44,243 bases of DNA, taken from assembly GCA_023381535.1 (NCBI GenBank), contig JAMCSN010000163.1, positions 1-44,243 of the forward strand, read 5' to 3'. Positions 9,109 through 17,317 of this stretch are shown here, in pieces (position 1 is the stretch's first letter; each line of letters starts with the position of its first letter). The notes below the pieces were generated by a model, which saw only the letters and a list, made by a program, of their open reading frames with translations, ran no database searches and was not told the DNA's origin. This DNA comes from Bacteroidota bacterium (lineage in GTDB: Bacteria > Bacteroidota > Ignavibacteria > Ignavibacteriales > Melioribacteraceae). A program made the translations under genes and the position numbers.

Positions 9109-10650
9109 ATGAACAAGAACTTGCATGCGATTTTCATATTCATTCTTTTTTTGAGCACATCTATCATTGCTCCTTATTCATTAGAAGAGCAGCAGCACTC
9201 AAAACATTTGTCATCTACTTCAGATGAGAGAGTTGTAGCTTCAGTTGGAAAGCTAAAGATTACTGCTGCGGAGTTCAAGAACGGCTACAACTTTGGTCCC
9301 GCATTTTATAAGAGAGAAAAAAACTCCAAAGAGGTTTATCTAAAATTTTTGATCAATGAAAAATTATTAGCTATCGACGGATACAAAAGAAGAGTTGACA
9401 CGGTTAAACAAGTTTCCGACATGTTCCGCGCGTTTCATAACGATCTGATTACGGATGAATTGTTCAAAGATGAAATAGTAAGTAAAGTAAAAATGACGGA
9501 CAATGAAATCGATTCCGTAGTAACGCAGAAACAGTTGGATGTGAATTTAAGATGGCTCTACTCAGACAACAAAGAAGAGGTGATCGGTTATGTTGTCTCG
9601 ATGAACAAAGGCGTGCCTTTTGATTCGTTGTTCAGTAAACAATGCACCGATAGCTCAATCTTAAATGATCGTCAGATGAAAACCGATTTTTATCATCTTA
9701 AAATGAAGAATCCTGTTATTGCTAAAATCATTGATACGTTAAAGGTGGGACATGTTTCGCTTCCAATCCATGTTCAAGACGGATGGTATTTGGTAAAACT
9801 TGAAAATTTGTCGCGCAATTTGATAACGACCGAATCCAAACGGAATGAATTACGAAACGAAGCTATTGAAGCGGTAAAAATGAATAAGCTGAATATTCTT
9901 TCGGATCAATTTGTTAATAAGCTAATGAGTGATGCTAAACCAGTAATCCGCAAGGATGAGTTCGGTATACTTCTGTCTTACATCGGAAATTACGTTTTGC
10001 CTAAAAATAAATTTGACGAATGGGATCTTGCCGGTAAATTGGATTCTACTTTATCTCAATTGCAAATTAAGGATAAGAGAAAAATACCCGGGCTTACTCT
10101 CGTTGATTTGAAAAACGGTTCGGTAACGCTTTCGGAACTTTTGAGTTGGTTCTGGACGCGGGATCAGTACATCAAGCTCAACGAAAAAGATTTTACTTCA
10201 TATTCAATTTCACTCAAAGAAATGATTTGGAGGATGGTGAGAGATAAACTGTTGGTTGATGAAGCCAACAAAAGAAATCTTGCAACAAGGCAAAGTGTGA
10301 AAAATCAGGAAAGTTGGTGGAGGGATAAAATTGTTTACAGTTATGTTAGGAATGAATTGACTAATTCAGTTTTGTTGCAAAACAAAGAAGTCCCATCGGT
10401 CAAAAGTGACTCTGCGAACAAAACTGGCGCCGATGAACTTAGTATGCAGCTATCAAAAAAGATTCTGCACAAATTAAATTTGCTTAGGCAAAAAGAAAAC
10501 ATAAAGATTAACAACAACGTTCTTAATTCCATAAATGTTACTGATGAGAATGATCCGCGTGCCATTGAGTTGTACATTGTGAAAAAGGGTAGCCTCATTC
10601 CTCGTACACCGTATCCTACAATTGATAACGACTGGAAAAGTTGGGAGTGA
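9109..10650 (+). CDS. Periplasmic peptidyl-prolyl isomerase/foldase-like protein (SurA/PrsA type)
   Basis: 513 residues with a hydrophobic N-terminal segment (IFIFILFLSTSIIAPYS) consistent with export. An N-terminal helical region (VVASVGKLKITAAEFKNGY, then YLKFLINEKLLAIDGYKR) matches the SurA/PrsA chaperone core. A parvulin-like segment follows (PFDSLFSKQCTDSS, then IIDTLKVGHVSLPIHVQDG and YLVKLENL), but it is divergent, so isomerase activity is uncertain. A second helical half follows to the C-terminus. The gene lies 20 bases after the PorV-like gene and 1 base before the sugar-binding lipoprotein gene, so it links the envelope block to the transporter operon and may help fold the exported or outer-membrane proteins. 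Confidence 0.75.
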   Translation: MNKNLHAIFIFILFLSTSIIAPYSLEEQQHSKHLSSTSDERVVASVGKLKITAAEFKNGYNFGPAFYKREKNSKEVYLKFLINEKLLAIDGYKRRVDTVKQVSDMFRAFHNDLITDELFKDEIVSKVKMTDNEIDSVVTQKQLDVNLRWLYSDNKEEVIGYVVSMNKGVPFDSLFSKQCTDSSILNDRQMKTDFYHLKMKNPVIAKIIDTLKVGHVSLPIHVQDGWYLVKLENLSRNLITTESKRNELRNEAIEAVKMNKLNILSDQFVNKLMSDAKPVIRKDEFGILLSYIGNYVLPKNKFDEWDLAGKLDSTLSQLQIKDKRKIPGLTLVDLKNGSVTLSELLSWFWTRDQYIKLNEKDFTSYSISLKEMIWRMVRDKLLVDEANKRNLATRQSVKNQESWWRDKIVYSYVRNELTNSVLLQNKEVPSVKSDSANKTGADELSMQLSKKILHKLNLLRQKENIKINNNVLNSINVTDENDPRAIELYIVKKGSLIPRTPYPTIDNDWKSWE

Positions 10651-10651
10651 A

Positions 10652-11959
10652 ATGAATTCAATTCTTTTGCGGCGGTTACGTTGGTGGGTTACATTGTTAT
10701 TAGTTTTAATTGCTGTCAATTCATGCAGTAGAAATGAACGTAATGATTCAAGCCGAATCTTGTATTGGTCGTCGAACAATAGCTATGAAATTGAGTTTGC
10801 GAAATACATCACCGAAAGCTGGAACGAAGAACACCATGCAGACCAAGTAAGTTTTCAACCTGTGCCGGAAGGTCAATCCAGCGAAGAAGTAATACTTGCG
10901 GCGGTCGTTGGAAAAACTACTCCGGATATTTATTCGAACATGTGGGAAGGCGATGTTGAATCTTACGCTCGCGCAAATGCATTGGTTGCTCTCGATACTT
11001 TGAAAGGATTCAAAGAGTTTCTTGCCGAAAGATGCGACAGCAGCGTTATTGCAGAGATAACTTCCACAGACGGACACATTTACCAAATACCTTGGAAGAT
11101 AAATCCGATCATGCTCATCTATAACGAAAATATTATTCATGATCTTGGTTACAAGCAAGCGCCGCGCACCTATTCGGAATTCTTCGATGCTTCCAAGAAA
11201 TTTCAAAAAGATATTGACGGAGATGGTTACGTCGATCGTTGGTTCGGGTATTCCGAAGTTCTTGTTACATGGTGGCAGAGATTTTTCGATTTCTACCCCT
11301 TGTACTTGGCAGCTTCCGGTGGGGCGCCGCTCGTTAAAGGTGACAGTGCCGCATTCAATAATAAATATGCGGTAGAAGTTTTTAGATTTCTCCAAGAGCT
11401 TTACGCGAAGAATTATTTTTCCAAAGACCGGCTTTCTGCGCGTCAGGATGTTTTTTTATCCGGCACAATAGCAACCAGATTCACCGGACCGTGGGAGATT
11501 GCGCATTCTGAAAGATACAAACCGGAAGGTTTCAAATATAGTTTTTCTCCAATGCCTGTACCGGACGATCGTAAAGGACCTGTTTACACTTACTGCGATC
11601 CAAAAAACATTGTGATATTTAAAACGTGTCCCGATCCACAGTTGGCTTGGAGCTTCTTAAAATATATGCTTGAAGAAAAAAACGATTTGAAACTTTTAGA
11701 GATGACAAATCAATTGCCTCGAAGAAAAAATCTTGAAACGAATCTGTTGTTTGAAGATTATTTCAACAAGAATCCAAAGATGAGAATATTTGCCGAACAG
11801 GCGAAGTATGTTAAAGGAACCGATCAATCTCCGGTTCTTAAAGAAGTTTTTGATTTGATTTCTCAAGAGTACGAAGCATGTGTAATTTACGGCACAAAGA
11901 CACCGGAAGAAGCAGTAAAGGATGCTGCGAAAGCAGTTAATCTTTTATTTCTGAAGTGA
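10652..11959 (+). CDS. Sugar ABC transporter substrate-binding lipoprotein
   Basis: About 435 residues from ATG 10652, one base after the previous stop, with GGGAG (10643-10647) as ribosome site. A lipoprotein signal ends at IAVNSC with Cys25 as the lipidation site, so the protein is anchored in the periplasm. The body is a family 1 extracellular solute-binding protein (ILYWSSNNSYEIEFAKYI, PDIYSNMWEGDVESYA, YQIPWKINPIMLIYNENI, TYSEFFDASKKF, TRFTGPWEIA). This family delivers oligosaccharides to MalF/MalG-type permeases, whose genes follow directly. The downstream mannoside enzymes suggest beta-manno-oligosaccharides as ligand, which is inferred from context. Confidence 0.92.
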   Translation: MNSILLRRLRWWVTLLLVLIAVNSCSRNERNDSSRILYWSSNNSYEIEFAKYITESWNEEHHADQVSFQPVPEGQSSEEVILAAVVGKTTPDIYSNMWEGDVESYARANALVALDTLKGFKEFLAERCDSSVIAEITSTDGHIYQIPWKINPIMLIYNENIIHDLGYKQAPRTYSEFFDASKKFQKDIDGDGYVDRWFGYSEVLVTWWQRFFDFYPLYLAASGGAPLVKGDSAAFNNKYAVEVFRFLQELYAKNYFSKDRLSARQDVFLSGTIATRFTGPWEIAHSERYKPEGFKYSFSPMPVPDDRKGPVYTYCDPKNIVIFKTCPDPQLAWSFLKYMLEEKNDLKLLEMTNQLPRRKNLETNLLFEDYFNKNPKMRIFAEQAKYVKGTDQSPVLKEVFDLISQEYEACVIYGTKTPEEAVKDAAKAVNLLFLK

Positions 11960-11965
11960 CTGACT

Positions 11966-12820
11966 ATGATGAAAAAGTTAACACCATATTTACTTGTTTC
12001 ACCGTACTTAATTCATTTTGCATTGTTCGTTGCGTTCCCGGTACTTTTTTCTATTGTGCTAACATTTCATAATTGGAATATTATTTCACCAATGCAATAC
12101 ATCGGTGTTAGTAATTACAAGAGATTGTTCAACGATGCAGTATTTTGGAGATCAATGTTCAATACAATTGTTTTTCTTGTAATACACATTCCGCTTCAAA
12201 TAATTGTTGCACTCACGTTGGCTGAAGTACTCAACCAGAATATAAAGTTCAAGGCGTTCTTCAGAGGCGCATTCTTTCTACCGGTAATTGTATCGGGCGT
12301 TGTTGTCACAATCCTTTGGCAGCAACTCTACGGATTCGATACAGGCATTCTTAATAGATTGTTAGTTAAAATCGGGCTGGGAAAAGTCGGCTGGTTAAAC
12401 GATCCCGTCTGGGCAATGCCTTCAATTGCGGTTATGGCTACTTGGAAAAATGTCGGTTTATACGTTGTACTTTTTCTTGTCGGACTTCAAACTGTTCCGT
12501 TGCAATATTACGAAGCGGCAGATTTGGAAGGTGCGACACATCGTCAAAAATTTTTTAAGATAACTCTGCCGATGATTAATCCGACTATACTGATGGTAGT
12601 TATACTTTCTACGATTGGCGGATTCTCTCTTTTCATCGAACCGTATGTCATGACCGGAGGCGGTCCGCTTAACAGTACAATCTCGGCTGTGCTTTACATT
12701 TACAAGCAAGGATTTTTCTATTATCACATGGGCTACGCCGCCACACTTGGTTTCTTCTTTGCGTTAATAATTCTCGGTGTAATTGTTCTTCAAAAAAAGT
12801 TTGTGGAGCGAGAGAATTAA
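11966..12820 (+). CDS. Sugar ABC transporter permease, MalF/UgpA type
   Basis: 284 residues with about six hydrophobic segments, starting YLLVSPYLIHFALFVAFPVLFSI. The cytoplasmic EAA loop that docks on the ATPase is clear (YYEAADLEGATHRQKFFKIT, followed by LPMINPTI). It starts six bases after the binding-protein gene, and its stop abuts the next permease gene. It forms one half of the inner-membrane channel for the oligosaccharide; its ATPase is encoded at the end of the cluster (25553). Confidence 0.94.
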   Translation: MMKKLTPYLLVSPYLIHFALFVAFPVLFSIVLTFHNWNIISPMQYIGVSNYKRLFNDAVFWRSMFNTIVFLVIHIPLQIIVALTLAEVLNQNIKFKAFFRGAFFLPVIVSGVVVTILWQQLYGFDTGILNRLLVKIGLGKVGWLNDPVWAMPSIAVMATWKNVGLYVVLFLVGLQTVPLQYYEAADLEGATHRQKFFKITLPMINPTILMVVILSTIGGFSLFIEPYVMTGGGPLNSTISAVLYIYKQGFFYYHMGYAATLGFFFALIILGVIVLQKKFVEREN

Positions 12821-13630
12821 ATGAAGAAGATTGTATTCTACATTTGCCTAGTTATTTCTGCGTTGCTGTTTATTTATCCTTTCATCTGGATGTTAAGTGC
12901 ATCAATCGCACCGGAAAATCAAATTGGCGGATTAACATTATTGCCGACGAGTTTTACTTTGAGCAGTTTTCAGCAAATGTTCGATAAGATTCCTATCGGC
13001 AGAGCGTTTCTTAACAGTCTTTTAGTTGCTCTCTCAATTACCTTTGGCGTTTTGATTTTCGGTTCGATGGTGGGTTATGCTTTATCAAGATTGCGGTTCA
13101 AAGGGAGAAGTTTGATTTTTTATGTGATCATCTTTACGATGACACTGCCTTTTCAAATTACGCTCATCCCGCAATATATCATCATGGTAAAATTAGGTTG
13201 GGTTGATACTTATTGGGCGCTGATCGTTCCATACTTTATGAATTCGTTCGCCATAATAATGTTCCGACAATATTTCAATACTTTACCTCAGGATTTGATT
13301 GATGCTGCACGCATCGACGGATGCAATGAACTCGAAATTATTTTTAGAGTCTTATGGCCGAATTCCATACCGGCACTTATTACGGTTGGCATAATTACAT
13401 TCATGGCGTCTTGGAACGAGGTACTTTGGCCGTTGATTGTTATTCGTCAGGAAGATATGATGACAATGCCGCAGCTTGTTACTTTATTTGCCGTGGGCGG
13501 TAGAGCGGAATCGCAGCTTGGTGTTAAACTTGCATCTGCTGTTGTGCTGGCTCTGCCGATTGTAGTTGCGTATATCTTCTTCCAAAAATATTTCATACAA
13601 AGCATGGCTTCATCGGGACTTAAAGAATAG
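12821..13630 (+). CDS. Sugar ABC transporter permease, MalG/UgpE type
   Basis: 269 residues, six predicted membrane segments. The opening MKKIVFYICLVISALLFIYP and the line PFIWMLSASIAPENQI are typical of the MalG side. The EAA motif is present (LIDAARIDGCNELEIIFRVL). The ATG follows the stop of the upstream permease without a gap, so translation is probably coupled. It is the partner subunit of the preceding permease. Confidence 0.94.
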   Translation: MKKIVFYICLVISALLFIYPFIWMLSASIAPENQIGGLTLLPTSFTLSSFQQMFDKIPIGRAFLNSLLVALSITFGVLIFGSMVGYALSRLRFKGRSLIFYVIIFTMTLPFQITLIPQYIIMVKLGWVDTYWALIVPYFMNSFAIIMFRQYFNTLPQDLIDAARIDGCNELEIIFRVLWPNSIPALITVGIITFMASWNEVLWPLIVIRQEDMMTMPQLVTLFAVGGRAESQLGVKLASAVVLALPIVVAYIFFQKYFIQSMASSGLKE

Positions 13631-13650
13631 AGCCCAGTCGGAGATTGAAA

Positions 13651-15066
13651 ATGTCATTAGAAAGATTATCTGTAAGAATATTACCGAATTCCAAAAGAGT
13701 GATAGAGCAATTCTTTATGCTCAAGCCGGAAAGAACACGACGGGTTGTTGAAAAAATCATTTCGCTATCGGATGAAGAAACTTCCATGCAGCTTGCAAAA
13801 GTTAAATCTCAATTCGAAGACCGGCATAAAAATTTTGAAGAAATAATTCTCGCCAATTATGAAAAGGTGCGCGGCTATATTCCAAACGGCTCAAAAGTCA
13901 CACAAGAGAAAAAGTTATTGACCGGCGCGTATTTTTCCAAAGAATATTCGATTGAAGCAGCAGCGCTGTTCAATCCTTCTATAGTTATGCATCCGGATCA
14001 GTCCGGGTTAAACGAGGGCGAGCAAAGATTTGTAATGAGCCTGAGAGCCACCGGTGAGGGGCATCTTTCGTCAATAGAGTTTAGAGAAGGCTTGATTAAG
14101 AACGACGAAATTATTCTGCCTACAACTTCAAAGTTCTGTGAATTGCCGCGGAGAATTGAAAACAAAAAGTTTCAAAAAAGTTTTGTGAAAGAAAGAATTC
14201 AAACAGAGCAAAAACCTTTCGAAAAATTTATGAAGGATCTGAGTGATAAGTTTTCCCTTGAGGAGTTCGAAAAAGCATCGTCCGGGAAAAGAAATTTCAA
14301 TAGTGAGAATGAGTTATACAATGAGATCATGGATGTTCTGGAATCTAATTATGAAATTGAATTTAATCCGAACACACGATTAGATGAAAGAGTAATCTTT
14401 CCGACTGCTAAAAGCGAATCAGTCGGAATGGAAGATGTACGGCTTGTAAAGTTTCAGAACGACGATGGTTCTTTTTGCTATTACGGTACATACACGGCAT
14501 ACAACGGCAAAACGTTTAGAGTTCAACTGCTTGAAACAAAAGACTTTCGCGAATTCAAAATTCGCACTCTTCACGGAAGTCAAGTACAAGATAAAGGCAT
14601 GGCTCTCTTTCCAAGAAAGATAAAAGGTAAGTACGTCATGATTTCCCGCAACGACGGCGAAAACTTGTACCTCATGTTTTCGGATGATCTTTATAATTGG
14701 AACGAAAAGAAAATATTATACGAGCCACGCAATCCGTTTGAGTTTATGCAAGTGGGTAATTGCGGTTCTCCTATCGAAACTAAATACGGCTGGCTCTTGA
14801 TAACTCATGCGGTAGGATACTTCAGACGATATTCGATCAGTGCAATGCTTTTGGATGACGACGATCCTTCAAAAATAATCGGATCGATGAACGAGGCTTT
14901 AATCGAACCGGACGAAAGCGAAAGGGAAGGTTATGTACCAAACGTTGTTTATTCTTGCGGCTCAATGGTTTATAAAGAAAATCTAATAATTCCTTTCGCT
15001 ATGTCGGATTCTTCTTGCGGTTTCGCAAGAATTCCGCTTGAAGAATTGTTTTCTAAAATGAATTAA
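13651..15066 (+). CDS. GH130 glycoside phosphorylase, long form
   Basis: About 471 residues. ATG 13651 is preferred over the in-frame TTG 13645 because GGAG (13640-13643) is seven bases upstream. A helical N-terminal extension (about 95 residues, LSVRILPNSKRVIEQFFML) precedes the five-bladed propeller. Family marks are FNPSIV, SLRATGEGHLSSIEFREG, GMEDVRLVKF (Asp as the family acid), DKGMALFPRKI and GNCGSPIETKYGWLLITHAV. GH130 enzymes cleave beta-mannosides with phosphate and release alpha-mannose-1-phosphate. There is no signal peptide, so it acts in the cytoplasm. It differs strongly from the second GH130 just downstream, which suggests different linkage or chain-length preference; the exact substrate is not predictable from sequence alone. 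Confidence 0.88.
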   Translation: MSLERLSVRILPNSKRVIEQFFMLKPERTRRVVEKIISLSDEETSMQLAKVKSQFEDRHKNFEEIILANYEKVRGYIPNGSKVTQEKKLLTGAYFSKEYSIEAAALFNPSIVMHPDQSGLNEGEQRFVMSLRATGEGHLSSIEFREGLIKNDEIILPTTSKFCELPRRIENKKFQKSFVKERIQTEQKPFEKFMKDLSDKFSLEEFEKASSGKRNFNSENELYNEIMDVLESNYEIEFNPNTRLDERVIFPTAKSESVGMEDVRLVKFQNDDGSFCYYGTYTAYNGKTFRVQLLETKDFREFKIRTLHGSQVQDKGMALFPRKIKGKYVMISRNDGENLYLMFSDDLYNWNEKKILYEPRNPFEFMQVGNCGSPIETKYGWLLITHAVGYFRRYSISAMLLDDDDPSKIIGSMNEALIEPDESEREGYVPNVVYSCGSMVYKENLIIPFAMSDSSCGFARIPLEELFSKMN

Positions 15067-15104
15067 TAATTCTCGATTAACTGAAATTAATATTGGTGAT
15101 AATT

Positions 15105-16007
15105 ATGGACATTAAGAAATATTCTAAGAATCCAATCCTCACAAAAGAAATGGTTCCTTTTAAAATTAACAGCATCTTTAATCCCGGTGCTGTTAGGTTT
15201 AAAGATAAATATCTTTTACTCTGCCGTGTGGAAATGCCCAACGGCCGTTCGTCTTTTGTTTTGGCGGAAAGTAAAAACGGAATTGATTTTCAAGTTCGGG
15301 GAAAACCGACTTTAACGCCTGAGGATCATAAGGATTGTTACGAATATGCGAATTGGGGAATCGAAGATCCGCGCATAACTAAAATCGGCGATAAATTTTT
15401 TATTGTGTATACAGGTTATTCCAAACATATGCCTCTGGTAATTTTAACAGAGACGGAAGACTTTGAGTCGTTCAAAACTCATGGGCCTATATGTCAACCT
15501 TCGAACAAAGATGCAGCATTGTTCCCGGAAAAAATCAACGGTTATTATTGGAAAGTTGACCGTCCTGCTGCCGAAGACAAAAGAGAAATTTGGATTAGCA
15601 GCAGTCCGGACTTGATACACTGGGGAAATTACAAATGTTTAACTGAACCTTTGCCTGGAACCTGGGAAGCAGATAAAATAGGTAACTCCAGCACTCCGGT
15701 AAAAACTAAAGACGGATGGTTAATGCTGTATCACGGCGTTAGAGGATTCGGAATTACATCCACCTATCGTATCGGAGTTTTGTTAATGGATATCGAGAAA
15801 CCGTGGATCGTGAAAAGAAGAAGCATGGAACCGATTTTAAGTCCCGAGTTGGATTATGAAAGAATCGGCGATGTAATGAATGTTGTCTTTTCGAACGGAT
15901 GGATTGTAGAAGACAACGGTGATGTGAAAATTTATTACTCCGGTGCAGATACTAATATTTGTTTGGCAGAAACAACAATCGATTATTTGTTATCGGTTTG
16001 CAAATGA
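15105..16007 (+). CDS. GH130 beta-mannoside phosphorylase, short form
   Basis: 300 residues from ATG 15105 (TTG 15093 is an in-frame alternative). It is a compact five-bladed propeller: INSIFNPGAVRFKDKYLLLC, WGIEDPRITKIGDKFFIVYT (Asp as catalytic acid), KDAALFPEKINGYYW, GNSSTPVKTKDGWLMLYHGV. These motifs fit the GH130_2-like group of beta-1,4-manno-oligosaccharide phosphorylases, which convert chain ends to mannose-1-phosphate. There is no signal peptide, so it should be cytoplasmic. Its stop overlaps the next start as ATGA. Together with the upstream GH130 and the GH2 enzyme it defines the locus as mannoside-directed. Confidence 0.92.
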   Translation: MDIKKYSKNPILTKEMVPFKINSIFNPGAVRFKDKYLLLCRVEMPNGRSSFVLAESKNGIDFQVRGKPTLTPEDHKDCYEYANWGIEDPRITKIGDKFFIVYTGYSKHMPLVILTETEDFESFKTHGPICQPSNKDAALFPEKINGYYWKVDRPAAEDKREIWISSSPDLIHWGNYKCLTEPLPGTWEADKIGNSSTPVKTKDGWLMLYHGVRGFGITSTYRIGVLLMDIEKPWIVKRRSMEPILSPELDYERIGDVMNVVFSNGWIVEDNGDVKIYYSGADTNICLAETTIDYLLSVCK

Positions 16008-17317
16008 AAAGTTCGAAGCAAATATTAGTTGTGCTGTGTTTAATCTTCGTGTTGGTTGCCTCCATCACAATCATTGGGAAGGATCTTCCGGAGTTTAATT
16101 CACAAAAAGAAATAGCTCTGGTAAATCCTTCCCACCTTGATGAACTTTATGAAGAGATTATAGTTGACGGAAAGAAGATGGCGATAATTCACATCTACAG
16201 TGATTACCCCGAATACAGATGGGTTGAAGCGAAAGGAGAAGGGATAGCGTGCATAGACGATGTTGCGCGTGCCGCAGTCTTTTATTCAATGTATTACAAA
16301 ACTACCGGCGATAAGCGATATTTGCTGAAGGTTAAACTTCTCAATGAATTCATTTTGCACATGCAATCCGAGAGCGGTTACTTTTATAATTTCATTCAAA
16401 GTGATTATTCAATAAACAAAACTTTCAAGACGAGTATTGCTCAGCCCGACTGGTGGAGCTGGCGTGCAGTATGGGCGCTCTCAGAGACTTATAAATTATT
16501 TTCTAAAACTGATACCACATTTTCGGGTCGGCTTTATCAAAGCATGAACAGATTGTTTGCGGCAGTTAAAAAAAGTCTTCCACTGCAAAAAAGTTTTAAG
16601 AATATCGGCGGATTTGAAAGACCGACATGGCTTCAAGCCGAAACCGGTGCCGATCAAACATCAATATTGGTTTTGGCTCTCGTAAATTATCTTAAGATAA
16701 AGAAAGATACTGTCCTGCTTACTTATCTCGAAGACCTTTGCGATGGAATTATACGAATGCAGGAAGGAGGCAGAGAAACTTTTCCTTACGGTGCATTTAT
16801 GAGCTGGGAAAATCTTTGGCATGCGTATGGTAATTTACAGTCTTATGCGTTATTGAAAGCATATAGTTTAACGCATGATAAAAAATATAAATTTGCTGCG
16901 CTTAGCGAGATAAATAATTTTTATCCCTATTTAATCAAAGAAAATTTTCTCAATTATTTTTCGATTAAAAAGAATGACGGTAAGATTGTCTTAGATGAGC
17001 GCAAACAGTTTTCGCAGATTGCATACGGAATTAGACCGATGGTATTTGCATCTCTTGAAGCAGCAAAGGTTACCGGGAAGCAATCGTATGCTAAGTTAGC
17101 TGGAGAAATCGGATTGTGGTTCTTCGGAAAAAACGCGGCGGGGCAAGAAATGTACAGCACCAAAACCGGTTTATGCTACGACGGAATCAACAGCGAAAAA
17201 GAACTAAACAAAAATTCCGGTGCGGAATCTACAATTGAAGCGTTGCTTAGCTTATTGACTCTGGAACAAAACAAAACTTCGGCGGCTGTCGTTAAAAATT
17301 TTCTGGAGAGGAAATGA
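16004..17317 (+). CDS. Putative exported alpha/alpha-barrel (six-hairpin-like) protein, function unknown
   Basis: 437 residues from ATG 16004, whose bases overlap the previous stop (ATGA). An N-terminal hydrophobic segment (ILVVLCLIFVLVASITIIG) indicates export or membrane anchoring. The rest is helical with regularly spaced aromatic and acidic residues (EGIACIDDVARAAVFYSMYY, QPDWWSWRAVWALSETY, GGFERPTWLQAETGADQTS, GRETFPYGAFMSWENLWHAY, FSQIAYGIRPMVFASLEAA), the pattern of (alpha/alpha)6 glycosidases. I cannot place it in a named GH family. Its position between GH130 and another barrel gene, with four-base overlaps on both sides, argues for a role in the same glycan pathway, probably in the periplasm. 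Confidence 0.72.
   Translation: MKSSKQILVVLCLIFVLVASITIIGKDLPEFNSQKEIALVNPSHLDELYEEIIVDGKKMAIIHIYSDYPEYRWVEAKGEGIACIDDVARAAVFYSMYYKTTGDKRYLLKVKLLNEFILHMQSESGYFYNFIQSDYSINKTFKTSIAQPDWWSWRAVWALSETYKLFSKTDTTFSGRLYQSMNRLFAAVKKSLPLQKSFKNIGGFERPTWLQAETGADQTSILVLALVNYLKIKKDTVLLTYLEDLCDGIIRMQEGGRETFPYGAFMSWENLWHAYGNLQSYALLKAYSLTHDKKYKFAALSEINNFYPYLIKENFLNYFSIKKNDGKIVLDERKQFSQIAYGIRPMVFASLEAAKVTGKQSYAKLAGEIGLWFFGKNAAGQEMYSTKTGLCYDGINSEKELNKNSGAESTIEALLSLLTLEQNKTSAAVVKNFLERK

Noticed and set aside
10748..11395. 215-codon minus-strand frame
   Set aside because: It lies fully inside the well-supported sugar-binding lipoprotein gene and has no domain; a shadow frame.
15959..16003. Upstream start for the first alpha/alpha-barrel gene
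   Set aside because: It would overlap the GH130 gene by 49 bases and precede the signal peptide; ATG 16004 with ATGA overlap is natural.
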